A stretch of DNA of 44,055 bases, taken from Chitinophagaceae bacterium (lineage in GTDB: Bacteria; Bacteroidota; Bacteroidia; Chitinophagales; Chitinophagaceae). The notes below the pieces were generated by a model that worked only from the letters and a program-made list of their open reading frames with translations, was not told the origin of the DNA and made no database searches. Location: NCBI GenBank assembly GCA_947453295.1, contig CANGGD010000007.1, forward strand, positions 1 to 44,055, given 5' to 3'. Positions 7,279 to 15,700 of the stretch are shown here, in pieces; within the stretch, counting starts at the first letter, position 1; each line of letters starts with the position of its first letter. A program made the position numbers and the translations under genes.

Positions 7279-7290
7279 CAATTTGAGTTA

Positions 7291-7312
7291 TAATTTCAAT
7301 TTATTGAAATTA
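7291..7312. repeat. Inverted repeat between tRNA-Gly and tRNA-Thr
   Basis: TAATTTCAAT - TT - ATTGAAATTA, perfect 10-bp arms. As RNA it would form a hairpin in the spacer, possibly a processing site of the polycistronic tRNA-tuf transcript. Confidence 0.55.
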
Positions 7313-7336
7313 GTGTGTTGATAGAAGTCTCTGCAT

Positions 7337-7408
7337 GCCGTGGTAGCTCAGGGGTAGAGCACTTCCTTGGTAGGGAAGGGGTCGTGAGTTCGATTCTCAC
7401 CTATGGCT
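7337..7408 (+). tRNA. tRNA-Thr (anticodon GGU)
   Basis: 72 nt, acceptor GCCGTGG/CTATGGC with two G-U pairs, anticodon loop TTGGTAG giving GGU, T arm GAGTTCGATTCTC. It is the last tRNA before tuf, like thrT before tufB in E. coli. Confidence 0.95.
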
Positions 7409-7520
7409 CAAAAACGAAAAGCAAACTTTTCAAAAAAAAATAAATAAAGTCAATTGTTTACAGGCTTTTAAAAAATGAGTAAACTTAAAAAAATTCAAAA
7501 CAACAATTAAAATTTAAACA

Positions 7521-8708
7521 ATGGCAAAAGAATCATTCAAGAGGGATAAACCCCATCTTAACGTTGGTACCATCGGTCACGTAGATCATGGAAAAACAAC
7601 ACTTACAGCCGCTATAACCGATGTTTTGTCAAAAAAAGGTTTAGCGGAAAAGAAAAATTACGATGACATCGATGGTGCACCTGAAGAAAAAGAAAGAGGT
7701 ATCACTATCAACACTGCTCACGTAGAATACGCAACTGCTACTCGTCACTACGCTCACGTAGATTGTCCAGGTCACGCGGATTACGTAAAAAATATGATCA
7801 CAGGTGCTGCTCAAATGGATGGAGCTATCTTAGTAGTTGCGGCTACTGATGGTCCAATGCCACAAACTAAAGAGCACATCTTGTTGGCTCGTCAGGTAGG
7901 CGTTCCTCAAATCGTTGTTTTCATGAACAAAGTTGATTTGGTTGACGATCCTGAATTATTAGAATTAGTTGAAATGGAAATCCGTGAATTATTATCATCT
8001 TATGGATTTGATGGAGATAAAACTCCAATCATTCAAGGTTCTGCAACAGGAGCTTTAGCTGGTGAAGATAAGTGGGTTGCAAAAATTGATGAATTAATGG
8101 AAGCTGTTGATAGCTATATTCCTTTACCTCCAAGATTAGTTGATTTACCATTCTTGATGAGTGTGGAAGACGTATTCTCTATCACTGGTCGTGGTACAGT
8201 TGCTACTGGTCGTATCGAAAGAGGTCGTATCAAAGTAGGTGAAGCAATTGAAATCGTTGGTTTACAAGAAAAAGCGATGGCTTCAACTGTAACTGGCGTT
8301 GAAATGTTCAAGAAATTATTAGATGAAGGAGAAGCTGGAGATAATGCTGGATTATTATTACGTGGTATTGAGAAAACTCAAATCCGTCGTGGTATGGTTC
8401 TTTGCAAACCAGGTTCTATCACTCCTCATACTGAATTTAGATGCGAAGTATACGTATTAAGTAAAGAAGAAGGTGGTCGTCATACTCCATTCTTTAACAA
8501 ATACCGTCCTCAATTCTACTTCCGTACAACTGACGTAACTGGTGAAGTTACTTTGAACGAAGGAACAGAAATGATTATGCCTGGTGATAACACTAGCATG
8601 AAAGTTACTTTGATTCAACCAATCGCGATGGAAAAAGGTTTGAAATTTGCGATTCGTGAAGGTGGACGTACAGTAGGTGCAGGTCAGGTTACTGATATTA
8701 TAAAATAA
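7521..8708 (+). CDS. tuf: Elongation factor Tu
   Basis: A 395-residue GTPase that carries aminoacyl-tRNA to the ribosomal A site. G1 is GHVDHGKT (residues 19-26), G3 is DCPGH, G4 is NKVD, followed by beta-barrel domains 2 ([16 protein letters not shown]) and 3 (ending in the canonical [10 protein letters not shown]). Length is standard. Codon use looks richer in C-ending and GGT/CGT codons than the neighbouring genes, as expected for a very highly expressed gene. It is cotranscribed with four upstream tRNAs from the promoter at 6814-6843. The 112-nt spacer before it is A-rich, has no SD, and contains small hairpins (GAAAAG/CTTTTC at 7416-7431 and GTTTAC/GTAAAC at 7456-7484). Confidence 0.98.
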   Translation: MAKESFKRDKPHLNVGTIGHVDHGKTTLTAAITDVLSKKGLAEKKNYDDIDGAPEEKERGITINTAHVEYATATRHYAHVDCPGHADYVKNMITGAAQMDGAILVVAATDGPMPQTKEHILLARQVGVPQIVVFMNKVDLVDDPELLELVEMEIRELLSSYGFDGDKTPIIQGSATGALAGEDKWVAKIDELMEAVDSYIPLPPRLVDLPFLMSVEDVFSITGRGTVATGRIERGRIKVGEAIEIVGLQEKAMASTVTGVEMFKKLLDEGEAGDNAGLLLRGIEKTQIRRGMVLCKPGSITPHTEFRCEVYVLSKEEGGRHTPFFNKYRPQFYFRTTDVTGEVTLNEGTEMIMPGDNTSMKVTLIQPIAMEKGLKFAIREGGRTVGAGQVTDIIK

Positions 8709-8745
8709 GCTTTGCGAAAGCAAATGGCTTTTAAAGATAAATTAT

Positions 8746-8753
8746 TATCTTTG
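8746..8753 (+). promoter_or_regulatory. Promoter -7 element for tRNA-Trp-secE-nusG
   Basis: TATCTTTG, followed by C, matches TAnnTTTG exactly; no clear TTTG lies 19-21 nt upstream. Start of transcription would be near 8760, about 48 nt before tRNA-Trp. Confidence 0.6.
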
Positions 8754-8766
8754 CAATATTACAATC

Positions 8767-8800
8767 AAAAGCTGTCCTGAGTCATATCAGGATAGCTTTT
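8767..8800 (+). terminator. Long hairpin between tuf and tRNA-Trp
   Basis: AAAAGCTGTCCTGA (8767-8780) and TCAGGATAGCTTTT (8787-8800) pair over 14 bp with one G-T and a 6-nt loop, followed by GCTTTC. It can end the tuf message, but it also lies just downstream of the TATCTTTG promoter, so it may instead be an attenuator or leader hairpin of the next unit. Confidence 0.65.
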
Positions 8801-8807
8801 GCTTTCT

Positions 8808-8878
8808 ACGGGCATGGTGCAACGGTAGCATACGGGTCTCCAAAACCTTTGATCTGGGTTCGAATCCTAGTGCCCGTG
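8808..8878 (+). tRNA. tRNA-Trp (anticodon CCA)
   Basis: 71 nt, acceptor ACGGGCA/TGCCCGT, anticodon loop CTCCAAA giving CCA, T arm GGGTTCGAATCCT. The outermost anticodon-stem pair is mismatched. It heads secE-nusG, an arrangement found in many bacteria. Confidence 0.95.
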
Positions 8879-8925
8879 CTGATTTTTAAAAAGATTGAAA
8901 AAGTATTAAATCTTAAACCTTTTAT

Positions 8926-9120
8926 ATGAATAAGTTTACAAGTTTTGTAAAGGAATCTTATCAGGAATTAGTAGAAAATGTTAGTTGGCCTAAATGGGAA
9001 CAATTACAACAATCTACAATGATTGTTTTAGGAGCAACTTTATTTATTACAGCAATTGTTGCTTTATTAGATTTAGTATCCAGTGGCTCAATGAAATTTA
9101 TTTACTCTTTATTTAAATAA
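8926..9120 (+). CDS. secE: Preprotein translocase subunit SecE
   Basis: A 64-residue, single-helix SecE. It has the conserved amphipathic segment SYQELVENVSWPKWEQLQQST before a C-terminal transmembrane helix (about residues 31-55), typical of short-form SecE. It clamps SecY in the inner membrane. It sits 47 nt after tRNA-Trp and 2 nt before nusG, as in most bacteria. Confidence 0.95.
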   Translation: MNKFTSFVKESYQELVENVSWPKWEQLQQSTMIVLGATLFITAIVALLDLVSSGSMKFIYSLFK

Positions 9121-9122
9121 TT

Positions 9123-9725
9123 ATGACAGAAATATTACCTGCTGAAAAAGCAGCACAAGTCGAAAAAGAGTCTAAATGGTATGTGTTACGTGTAGTTAGT
9201 GGGAAAGAGAGAAAAATAAAGGAATATTTAGACAAGGATATTATCAGAAATGGATGGGAAAAAACAATCAAACAAGTTTTTCTTCCTGTTGAAAAAATTT
9301 ATAAAGTTCAGAACGGTAAAAAAGTAATGCGCGAGCGCAACTTTTACCCTGGATATATAATGATTGAAGTGTCTGATGATATTCTTAAAGATGATATCGT
9401 TCAGCACATCAGTAACATCAGCAATGTAATGCACTTCCTTACGGATGGAAAAGGTTCTAAAGGAAATCCAATTCGTCTACGTAAATCGGAAGTCAACAAA
9501 ATGTTGGGTAAAATGGATGAGATGAATGATATAGGTGGCGTAACTATGAGCGAACCATTTATTGTTGGTGAAACCATCAAAATTATTGACGGTCCATTTA
9601 ATGATTTTAATGGGGTAATTGAAGAAGTAAGTGACGAGAAGAAAAAATTAAGAGTACAAGTTAAAATATTTGGAAGAGCTACACCTGTGGAATTAAGTTA
9701 TATGCAGGTAGAAAAAATAGCTTAA
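9123..9725 (+). CDS. nusG: Transcription termination/antitermination protein NusG
   Basis: A 200-residue NusG. The NGN domain (about residues 18-115) has KWYVLRVVSGKERKI and the conserved NFYPGYIMIEV that contacts RNA polymerase; the C-terminal KOW domain (about 145-198) has GETIKIIDGPFNDFNGVIEEV. It joins RNA polymerase with Rho or with the ribosome (S10). Its start is 2 nt after the secE stop, so the two are surely cotranscribed. The first 15 residues are an Ala/Glu/Lys-rich extension. A terminator follows. Confidence 0.96.
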   Translation: MTEILPAEKAAQVEKESKWYVLRVVSGKERKIKEYLDKDIIRNGWEKTIKQVFLPVEKIYKVQNGKKVMRERNFYPGYIMIEVSDDILKDDIVQHISNISNVMHFLTDGKGSKGNPIRLRKSEVNKMLGKMDEMNDIGGVTMSEPFIVGETIKIIDGPFNDFNGVIEEVSDEKKKLRVQVKIFGRATPVELSYMQVEKIA

Positions 9726-9742
9726 TAAAATAATGAGTTTAG

Positions 9743-9771
9743 AAAGGAGCCTAAAAAAAGGCTCCTTTTTT
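9743..9771 (+). terminator. Intrinsic terminator after nusG
   Basis: AAAGGAGCC (9743-9751), 8-nt A-rich loop, GGCTCCTTT (9760-9768) and further T. It separates secE-nusG from the rplK unit. Confidence 0.9.
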
Positions 9772-9791
9772 ATAAAAAAGTTTCAAAGTTG

Positions 9792-9822
9792 TTGTTATTT
9801 AAAAAGAATAATCTTAGCTTTG
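9792..9822 (+). promoter_or_regulatory. Promoter of rplKAJL
   Basis: TTG (9792-9794, within GTTGTTG), 20-nt spacer, TAGCTTTG (9815-9822) followed by CCG. Start of transcription is expected near 9829, leaving a leader of about 89 nt. Confidence 0.7.
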
Positions 9823-9845
9823 CCGCCCCAATTAGTTCTTTATAG

Positions 9846-9893
9846 AATTCATTCAAATAGAATGAATTTGGGAGTTCAGATAATTATCTGGAC
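9846..9893 (+). promoter_or_regulatory. Two tandem hairpins in the rplK leader
   Basis: First: AATTCATTC (9846-9854), loop AAATA, GAATGAATT (9860-9868). Second: a near-perfect palindrome from GTTC at 9874 to GGAC at 9893, with the exact core CAGATAATTATCTG (9877-9890). Both lie between the predicted transcription start and the rplK ATG. In E. coli L1 represses this operon by binding the L11 leader; these are candidates for an equivalent site, but no match to the rRNA site was established. Confidence 0.5.
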
Positions 9894-9917
9894 GTTATCA
9901 CCAAAAAAAAACAACAC

Positions 9918-10364
9918 ATGGCTAAAGAAATTACCGGCTTTGTTAAACTCCAATGTAAAGGAGGACAAGCCAATCCAGCGCCGCCAATTGGTCCCGCGCT
10001 TGGTTCTAAGGGTATTAACATCATGGAGTTCTGTAAACAATTCAATGCAAGAACCCAAGACAAACCCGGAAAAGTATTACCTGTATTAATTACAGTGTAT
10101 GCAGACAAATCATTTGACTTTATTATTAAAACTCCTCCAGCTGCTGTGCAGTTAATGGATGCTGCAAAAATCAGCAGTGGTAGTAAAGAACCTAATCGTT
10201 CAAAAGTTGGTAAAGTAACTTGGGCGCAGATTGAAGAAATCGCTAAAGATAAAATGCCAGATTTGAATGCATTTACCTTAAACAGTGCAATGAGCATGGT
10301 TGCAGGTACTGCACGTAGTATGGGTTTAACCGTTGAAGGAAAAGCTCCTTGGGATAATAATTAA
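9918..10364 (+). CDS. rplK: Large ribosomal subunit protein uL11
   Basis: A 148-residue L11 with the N-terminal domain [24 protein letters not shown] (shortened: [15 protein letters not shown], the Pro-rich hinge against which thiostrepton acts in other bacteria) and the C-terminal rRNA-binding domain ([19 protein letters not shown]). It forms the GTPase-associated centre with the L10-L12 stalk. It is first in rplK-rplA-rplJ-rplL. Confidence 0.97.
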   Translation: MAKEITGFVKLQCKGGQANPAPPIGPALGSKGINIMEFCKQFNARTQDKPGKVLPVLITVYADKSFDFIIKTPPAAVQLMDAAKISSGSKEPNRSKVGKVTWAQIEEIAKDKMPDLNAFTLNSAMSMVAGTARSMGLTVEGKAPWDNN

Positions 10365-10373
10365 TCGTCAACC

Positions 10374-10393
10374 GGTTTTGAATATTCAAAACC
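10374..10393. repeat. Perfect 20-bp palindrome between rplK and rplA
   Basis: GGTTTTGAATATTCAAAACC lies in the 47-nt spacer, starting 9 nt after the rplK stop and ending 18 nt before the rplA start, with a T7 tract just downstream. As RNA it is a 9-bp hairpin with a minimal loop. Confidence 0.75.
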
Positions 10394-10411
10394 AATAAAT
10401 TTTTTTAAACA

Positions 10412-11101
10412 ATGATTACTAAAAAAAGAAAAATAGCAGACGCTAAGGTTGACGCCAACAAAGCTTATACGCTTAAAGAAGCATCAGCATTAGTAAAACA
10501 AGTTAATACAACTAAATTCGATAGTTCAGTAGATCTTCATGTTCGTTTAGGAGTTGATCCAAAGAAAGCAGATCAAGCCATTCGTGGAACCGTTTCATTA
10601 CCTCACGGTACAGGTAAAACGAAAAAAGTATTGGTTCTTTGCACTCCCGATAAAGAAGCAGAAGCAACTTCAGCAGGCGCTGATTATGTTGGACTAGATG
10701 AGTATATTACAAAAATTGAAGGTGGTTGGACTGACATCGATGTGATTGTGGCAACTCCTTCTGTAATGCCTAAAATTGGTAAACTAGGTAAAGTATTAGG
10801 TCCTCGTAACTTAATGCCTAATCCAAAAACAGGAACGGTTACAAATGATGTAGCAGGTGCTGTTAATGATTTAAAAGGTGGTAAAATTGCATTCAAAGTA
10901 GATAAAGTAGGAATTATTCATGCCTCTATTGGTCGTGTGAGTTTCTCACCAGAAAAAATCGCAGAAAATAGTCAAGAGTTTATCAATGCCATCATTAGAC
11001 TAAAGCCAGCAACATCAAAAGGAACCTACTTAAAAGGTGTGAGCATGGCCAGTTCTATGAGTCCAGGTATTATGGTAGATACTAAATCTGTTCAAAACTA
11101 A
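10412..11101 (+). CDS. rplA: Large ribosomal subunit protein uL1
   Basis: A 229-residue L1, the two-domain stalk protein that helps release E-site tRNA. The signature [18 protein letters not shown] is visible, and the first domain starts with the usual [15 protein letters not shown]. In E. coli it represses the L11-L1 message; the hairpins in the rplK leader and the rplK-rplA palindrome make similar feedback possible here but unproven. The leader is A/T-rich without SD. Confidence 0.97.
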   Translation: MITKKRKIADAKVDANKAYTLKEASALVKQVNTTKFDSSVDLHVRLGVDPKKADQAIRGTVSLPHGTGKTKKVLVLCTPDKEAEATSAGADYVGLDEYITKIEGGWTDIDVIVATPSVMPKIGKLGKVLGPRNLMPNPKTGTVTNDVAGAVNDLKGGKIAFKVDKVGIIHASIGRVSFSPEKIAENSQEFINAIIRLKPATSKGTYLKGVSMASSMSPGIMVDTKSVQN

Positions 11102-11112
11102 TTTACAATCGC

Positions 11113-11129
11113 TTGGGTGAAAGACCTAA
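11113..11129 (+). promoter_or_regulatory. Hairpin in the rplA-rplJ spacer
   Basis: TTGGGT (11113-11118), loop GAAAG, ACCTAA (11124-11129), 16 nt before the rplJ ATG. It could take part in L10-type feedback; that is inference from position only. Confidence 0.4.
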
Positions 11130-11144
11130 CACAAAATATTTGTT

Positions 11145-11768
11145 ATGACAAAGCAAGAAAAAAATGAAGTGATAGAATTGCTAAAAGGCAAATTCGCACA
11201 ATATAATAACTTCTACATTACGGATACAGAAAGTTTAACTGTAGAGCAAGTAGGAAAACTACGCAGTGTTTGTTTCAACAAACAAGTAGAAATGAAAGTG
11301 GCTAAGAACACTTTAATTAAAAAAGCATTAGAAAGTATTGATGCTGAAAAATATGCAGGAGTGTATGATTCATTGCATAAAGTAACAGCTTTAATGTTTA
11401 GCGAAAATCCAAAAGATCCAGCTGTTATAATAAGCGGCTTTCGTAAAGAGAATAATAACGAAAAGCCTTATTTGAAAGCTGCTTTCATTAATGGAGATGT
11501 ATTTGTTGGAGACAACCAATTGAAGGCATTAACACAAATCAAAACTAAAAATGAATTGATTGGTGATATCATTGGATTGTTACAATCTCCTATACAAAGA
11601 GTTTTGGGAGCATTAGAAAACAAAGACAATGCTAAAAAAGCTGAAGAGGCACCAGTTGCGGAAGCACCAGTTGCGGAGGCACCAGTAGTAGAAGATGCTG
11701 CACCGGTTGCTGAAGCGCCTGCTGCGGAAAGTGCACCATCAACAGATGAGCCTACAGCTGAAGCATAA
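11145..11768 (+). CDS. rplJ: Large ribosomal subunit protein uL10, with Ala/Glu/Pro tail
   Basis: The first ~170 residues are L10, which anchors L7/L12 dimers to the ribosome (VAKNTLIKKALES is the conserved rRNA-binding strand and helix). The last ~35 residues are an acidic tail of repeated APVAE units (EAPVAEAPVAEAPVVED...), encoded by near-identical 15-nt repeats around 11648-11690. Tails of this sort occur in L10 of many Bacteroidota; a function is not known to me. Position before rplL is canonical. Confidence 0.95.
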   Translation: MTKQEKNEVIELLKGKFAQYNNFYITDTESLTVEQVGKLRSVCFNKQVEMKVAKNTLIKKALESIDAEKYAGVYDSLHKVTALMFSENPKDPAVIISGFRKENNNEKPYLKAAFINGDVFVGDNQLKALTQIKTKNELIGDIIGLLQSPIQRVLGALENKDNAKKAEEAPVAEAPVAEAPVVEDAAPVAEAPAAESAPSTDEPTAEA

Positions 11769-11776
11769 AAAACAAA

Positions 11777-11799
11777 ACCTAACCTTAGGTAGATAAGGT
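11777..11799 (+). promoter_or_regulatory. Overlapping alternative hairpins between rplJ and rplL
   Basis: ACCTAA-CC-TTAGGT (11777-11790) and ACCTTA-GGTAGA-TAAGGT (11782-11799) are both perfect 6-bp inverted repeats that share bases 11782-11790, so the two hairpins exclude each other. They lie in the 103-nt rplJ-rplL spacer. Further on, CCGCC (11828-11832) can pair with GGCGG (11851-11855) just before rplL. Confidence 0.5.
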
Positions 11800-11871
11800 A
11801 AAATATAAGAAACAATTTTTTTAATCTCCGCCGGAGTCAAAAACGAAGAAGGCGGTAAAAATGTAAACATC

Positions 11872-12246
11872 ATGGCAGAAATCAAATCATTAGCTGAAAG
11901 TTTAGTAAACTTAACAGTAAAAGAAGTACAAGAATTAGCAGAATTTTTAAAATCAGAGTACGGTATTGAACCAGCTGCTGCTGCAGTTATAGTAAGTGGT
12001 GGCGACGGTGGTGGTGCTGCTGCTGCTGAAGAAAAAACATCTTTCAATGTAATATTGAAAAGTGGCGGAGCTAACAAATTAGCGGTTGTAAAAATCGTTA
12101 AAGATTTAACAGGATTAGGATTGAAAGAAGCTAAAGATTTAGTGGATGGCGCTCCAAAACCAATTAAAGAAGGAGTAGATAAAGCTGCTGCTGAAGAATT
12201 AAAAGCAAAATTAACTGAAGCTGGTGCTGAAGTTGAAATCGCATAA
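11872..12246 (+). CDS. rplL: Large ribosomal subunit protein bL12 (L7/L12)
   Basis: A 124-residue L7/L12. The N-terminal dimerisation helices are followed by a Gly/Ala hinge ([15 protein letters not shown]) and the globular domain that recruits translation GTPases ([33 protein letters not shown]). It is the last gene of rplKAJL; a strong terminator lies 20 nt after its stop. Confidence 0.97.
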   Translation: MAEIKSLAESLVNLTVKEVQELAEFLKSEYGIEPAAAAVIVSGGDGGGAAAAEEKTSFNVILKSGGANKLAVVKIVKDLTGLGLKEAKDLVDGAPKPIKEGVDKAAAEELKAKLTEAGAEVEIA

Positions 12247-12265
12247 TTTTTTCAACATTTTTTAT

Positions 12266-12300
12266 AAAAACCCTTTTGAACAATCAAAAGGGTTTTTTTA
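12266..12300 (+). terminator. Strong intrinsic terminator between rplL and rpoB
   Basis: AAAAACCCTTTTGA (12266-12279), loop ACAA, TCAAAAGGGTTTTT (12284-12297): a perfect 14-bp stem running into a T-tract. Confidence 0.9.
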
Positions 12301-12747
12301 TGCCTCGCCCCCTTATTCTTGAAATCAGTTGACTCAAAAACTTTGAAATCATTTTGAATAAAGGACATTTCAATAGTTTGGCTCAAACTTTTTAAGTTTC
12401 ATTATCTTTATTTTTTATGTATAATCGATTAGATAATAATGCCCCTGTCTCCTAAAATCCTCCTGAAAGGTTTTAAACCCTAGAGATATTACCCATATTT
12501 CTTTTTATATTTCGAATAAATAAAATCTAATCAATTGATTATCTTTTAAATATTAACCCTAAAAATTCCAAGCTCTGCTTTCTATTTCTTCCAATTTTAT
12601 CAAAAATCTTACCAAAATTGTAAAATTGTTCTATTATTTATCCTTTTTGTAAGTTTTATTGCCTAACTTCGCCGTCCTTAAATTTGGGAAGGGTAAGCTA
12701 TATACTCTATCCAAGTAAGGACCTTCACTAAAAGTTTTATTTTAAAT
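12301..12747 (+). promoter_or_regulatory. Long non-coding leader/promoter region of rpoBC
   Basis: About 450 bp without an ORF. Two promoter candidates: TTTG (12377-12380) with TATCTTTA (12403-12410, 22-nt spacer), and a proximal TTTTTG (12644-12649) with TAACTTCG (12664-12671, spacer only 14 nt). Two palindromes built from the same half-site lie between them: TAATCGATTA (12422-12431) and TAATCAATTGATTA (12528-12541). The proximal start would leave a leader of about 70 nt, the distal one about 330 nt. Confidence 0.5.
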
Positions 12748-15700
12748 ATGTCTGCAACAAAAACAAACACTGCTACTCGTATCAATTTTGGAAAAGTTGA
12801 ATTGATGGCAGAGCAACCTGATTTGCTGGGTATCCAGATTCAATCATTTAGAGACTTCTTTCAGTTGGAAACCACTCCCGACAAACGTAATGTGGAAGGG
12901 CTTTTCAGAGTGTTTAAAGAGAATTTCCCGATTACGGATACACGAAACATTTTCGTATTGGAGTTTCTTGATTATTTCGTAGATCCTCCGCGTTATTCAA
13001 TTGAAGAGTGTATCGAAAGAGGACTCACTTACGCCGTTCCGCTTAAAGCAAAATTGCGTTTAAGTTGTAACGATGAAGAACACGTTGATTTTCAAACCAT
13101 CGTTCAAGATGTGTTTTTAGGAAATATTCCTTACATGACTCCAAGAGGTACTTTTGTTATCAATGGCGCAGAAAGAGTTGTTGTAAGTCAGTTGCACCGT
13201 TCACCAGGTGTGTTTTTCGGACAATCTGTTCATCCAAACGGAACAAAAATTTACTCTGCAAGAGTAATTCCTTTTAAAGGAGCCTGGATGGAATTTGCTA
13301 CGGATATCAACAATGTAATGTTTGCTTACATCGATCGTAAGAAAAAATTCCCAGTTACCACTTTGTTGCGTTCTATTGGTTTTGAAACCGATAAAGACAT
13401 TTTGGAATTGTTTGGAATGGCTGATGAAGTTAAGGCTGATAAAAAAACTTTAGAAAAACATATCGGAAAAAAATTAGCCGCTCGTGTTTTACGCACTTGG
13501 GTAGAAGATTTTGTGGATGAAGATACTGGTGAAGTTGTTTCTTTAGAAAGAAATGAAATTATTTTAGAAAGAGATACAGTATTAGACGAAAGCAACATTG
13601 GGTTGATCGTTGAAATGCAAACGAAAAGTGTTTTTATTCAAAAAGAAGAAGTGAGCGGAGATTACGCTATCATTTATAACACATTGAATAAAGATACTTC
13701 AAACAGTGAGTTAGAAGCGGTGCAATTAATTTACAAACAATTGCGTGGTGCTGATGCTCCTGATGATGAAACAGCAAGAGGTATCATTGATAAATTATTC
13801 TTCAGCGACAAGCGTTATGATTTAGGTGAAGTTGGTCGTTATAAAATCAATCGTCGTTTAGGTTTAAATTATCCTCTTGATAAAAAAGTATTAACAAAAG
13901 AAGATATTATCTCTATCATTAAGTACTTGGTATTATTAACCAACGGAAAAAGTGAAGTGGATGATATTGATCATTTAAGCAACAGAAGAGTAAGAACAGT
14001 GGGAGAGCAATTATATGCTCAATTTGGAGTGGGTTTGGCTCGTATGGCTAGAACTATTCGTGAAAGAATGAATGTTCGTGACAATGAAGTATTTACACCA
14101 GTAGATTTGATCAACGCAAGAACACTTTCTTCTGTTATCAATTCATTCTTTGGTACTTCTCAATTATCTCAATTTTTGGATCAAACAAATCCTTTAAGTG
14201 AAATCACGCATAAGCGTCGTATTTCCGCACTTGGACCCGGTGGTTTAAGCAGAGAGAGAGCAGGTTTTGAGGTGCGTGACGTGCATTATTCTCATTATGG
14301 TCGTTTGTGTACTATTGAAACTCCAGAAGGTCCAAACATTGGTTTGATTTCTACACTTTGCGTTCACGCAAAGATTAATGATATGGGCTTCATTGAAACT
14401 CCATACAGAAAAGTAGATAATGGAAAAGTTGATTTAAAGAAAATCACTTTCCTAAGCGCTGAAGAAGAAGATACTGCAAAAATTGCACAGGCAAACGTTG
14501 ACTTGGATCCTAAAGGTAATTTTGTGGACGATAAAATCAAGTCTCGTCAAACAGGTGATTTCCCAATTTTAGATAAATCTGAAGTGGAATACATGGATGT
14601 GGCTCCTAACCAAATTGTAGGGTTAAGTGCATCATTGATTCCTTTCTTAGAGCATGATGATGCCAACCGTGCGTTGATGGGATCAAACATGCAACGTCAG
14701 GCTGTTCCATTATTAAGACCGGAGTCTCCAATTGTGGGAACTGGTTTGGAAGCTAAAGCTGCTCGTGATGCAAGAATTCAAATTCATGCTGAAGGGGAAG
14801 GTGTGGTAGAATACGTTGATGCTAATGAAATTCATGTTCGTTATAAGCGTTCAGAAACACAACAAATGGTGAGTTTTGAAGATGATTTAAAAGTATATAA
14901 GTTAACAAAATTCGTTCGTACGAATCAGGAAACTTGTATCAATCTACGCCCAGCTGTTGTAAAAGGACAAAAAGTTACTGAAGGAGATTTTCTTACCGAA
15001 GGATATGCTACAAAAGGTGGTGAAATCGCGTTAGGAAGAAATTTGAAAGTGGCGTTCATGCCTTGGAAAGGCTACAACTTCGAGGATGCGATTGTAATTA
15101 ATGAAAAAGTTGTAAAAGAAGATTTGTTTACGTCTATTCATATTAGTGAGTTTGAAACAGAAGTTCGTGATACTAAATTAGGAGAAGAAGAATTAACGCC
15201 AGATATTCCAAACGTAAGTGAAGAAGCTACAAAAGATTTGGATCAAAACGGAATTATCAGAATAGGTGCCAATATTAAAGAAGGAGATATTATCATAGGA
15301 AAAATTACTCCAAAAGGAGAAAGTGATCCTACTCCTGAAGAAAAATTATTACGTGCCATTTTTGGTGATAAAGCTGGTGATGCAAAAGATGCTTCTTTGA
15401 AAGCACCAAGCGGAACAGAAGGTGTAGTAATTGATAAGAAATTATTCCAACGTGCTAAGAAAGATAAGAATGCTAAAGTGAGAGAAAAAGCTCAATTAGA
15501 TAAGATTGAAAAAACGCACGAGAAAAACGAAGAAGATTTATTGGAATTGTTATTAAGCAAACTGCAAAACTTGTTGAAAGACAAAACTAGTCAGGGTGTT
15601 AGTAATAATTTCGGTGAAGTATTAATTGGCAAAGGAGCTAAATTTAATGCGAAAAATCTTTCTAGTATCGATTTCATGAATGTAAATCCTTTAGGATGGA

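Noticed and set aside
9733-10089. 118-aa plus-strand ORF overlapping the nusG terminator and rplK
   Set aside because: It runs through an intrinsic terminator, the rplK promoter and the rplK coding region in another frame; no recognisable domain.
11646-11690. Short tandem repeats as a CRISPR-like array
   Set aside because: They are in-frame coding repeats for the L10 tail without spacers.
11468-12077. Ala/Ser/Thr-rich minus-strand ORFs opposite rplJ and rplL
   Set aside because: Composition is the reverse complement of the Ala/Glu repeats and the Gly/Ala hinge.
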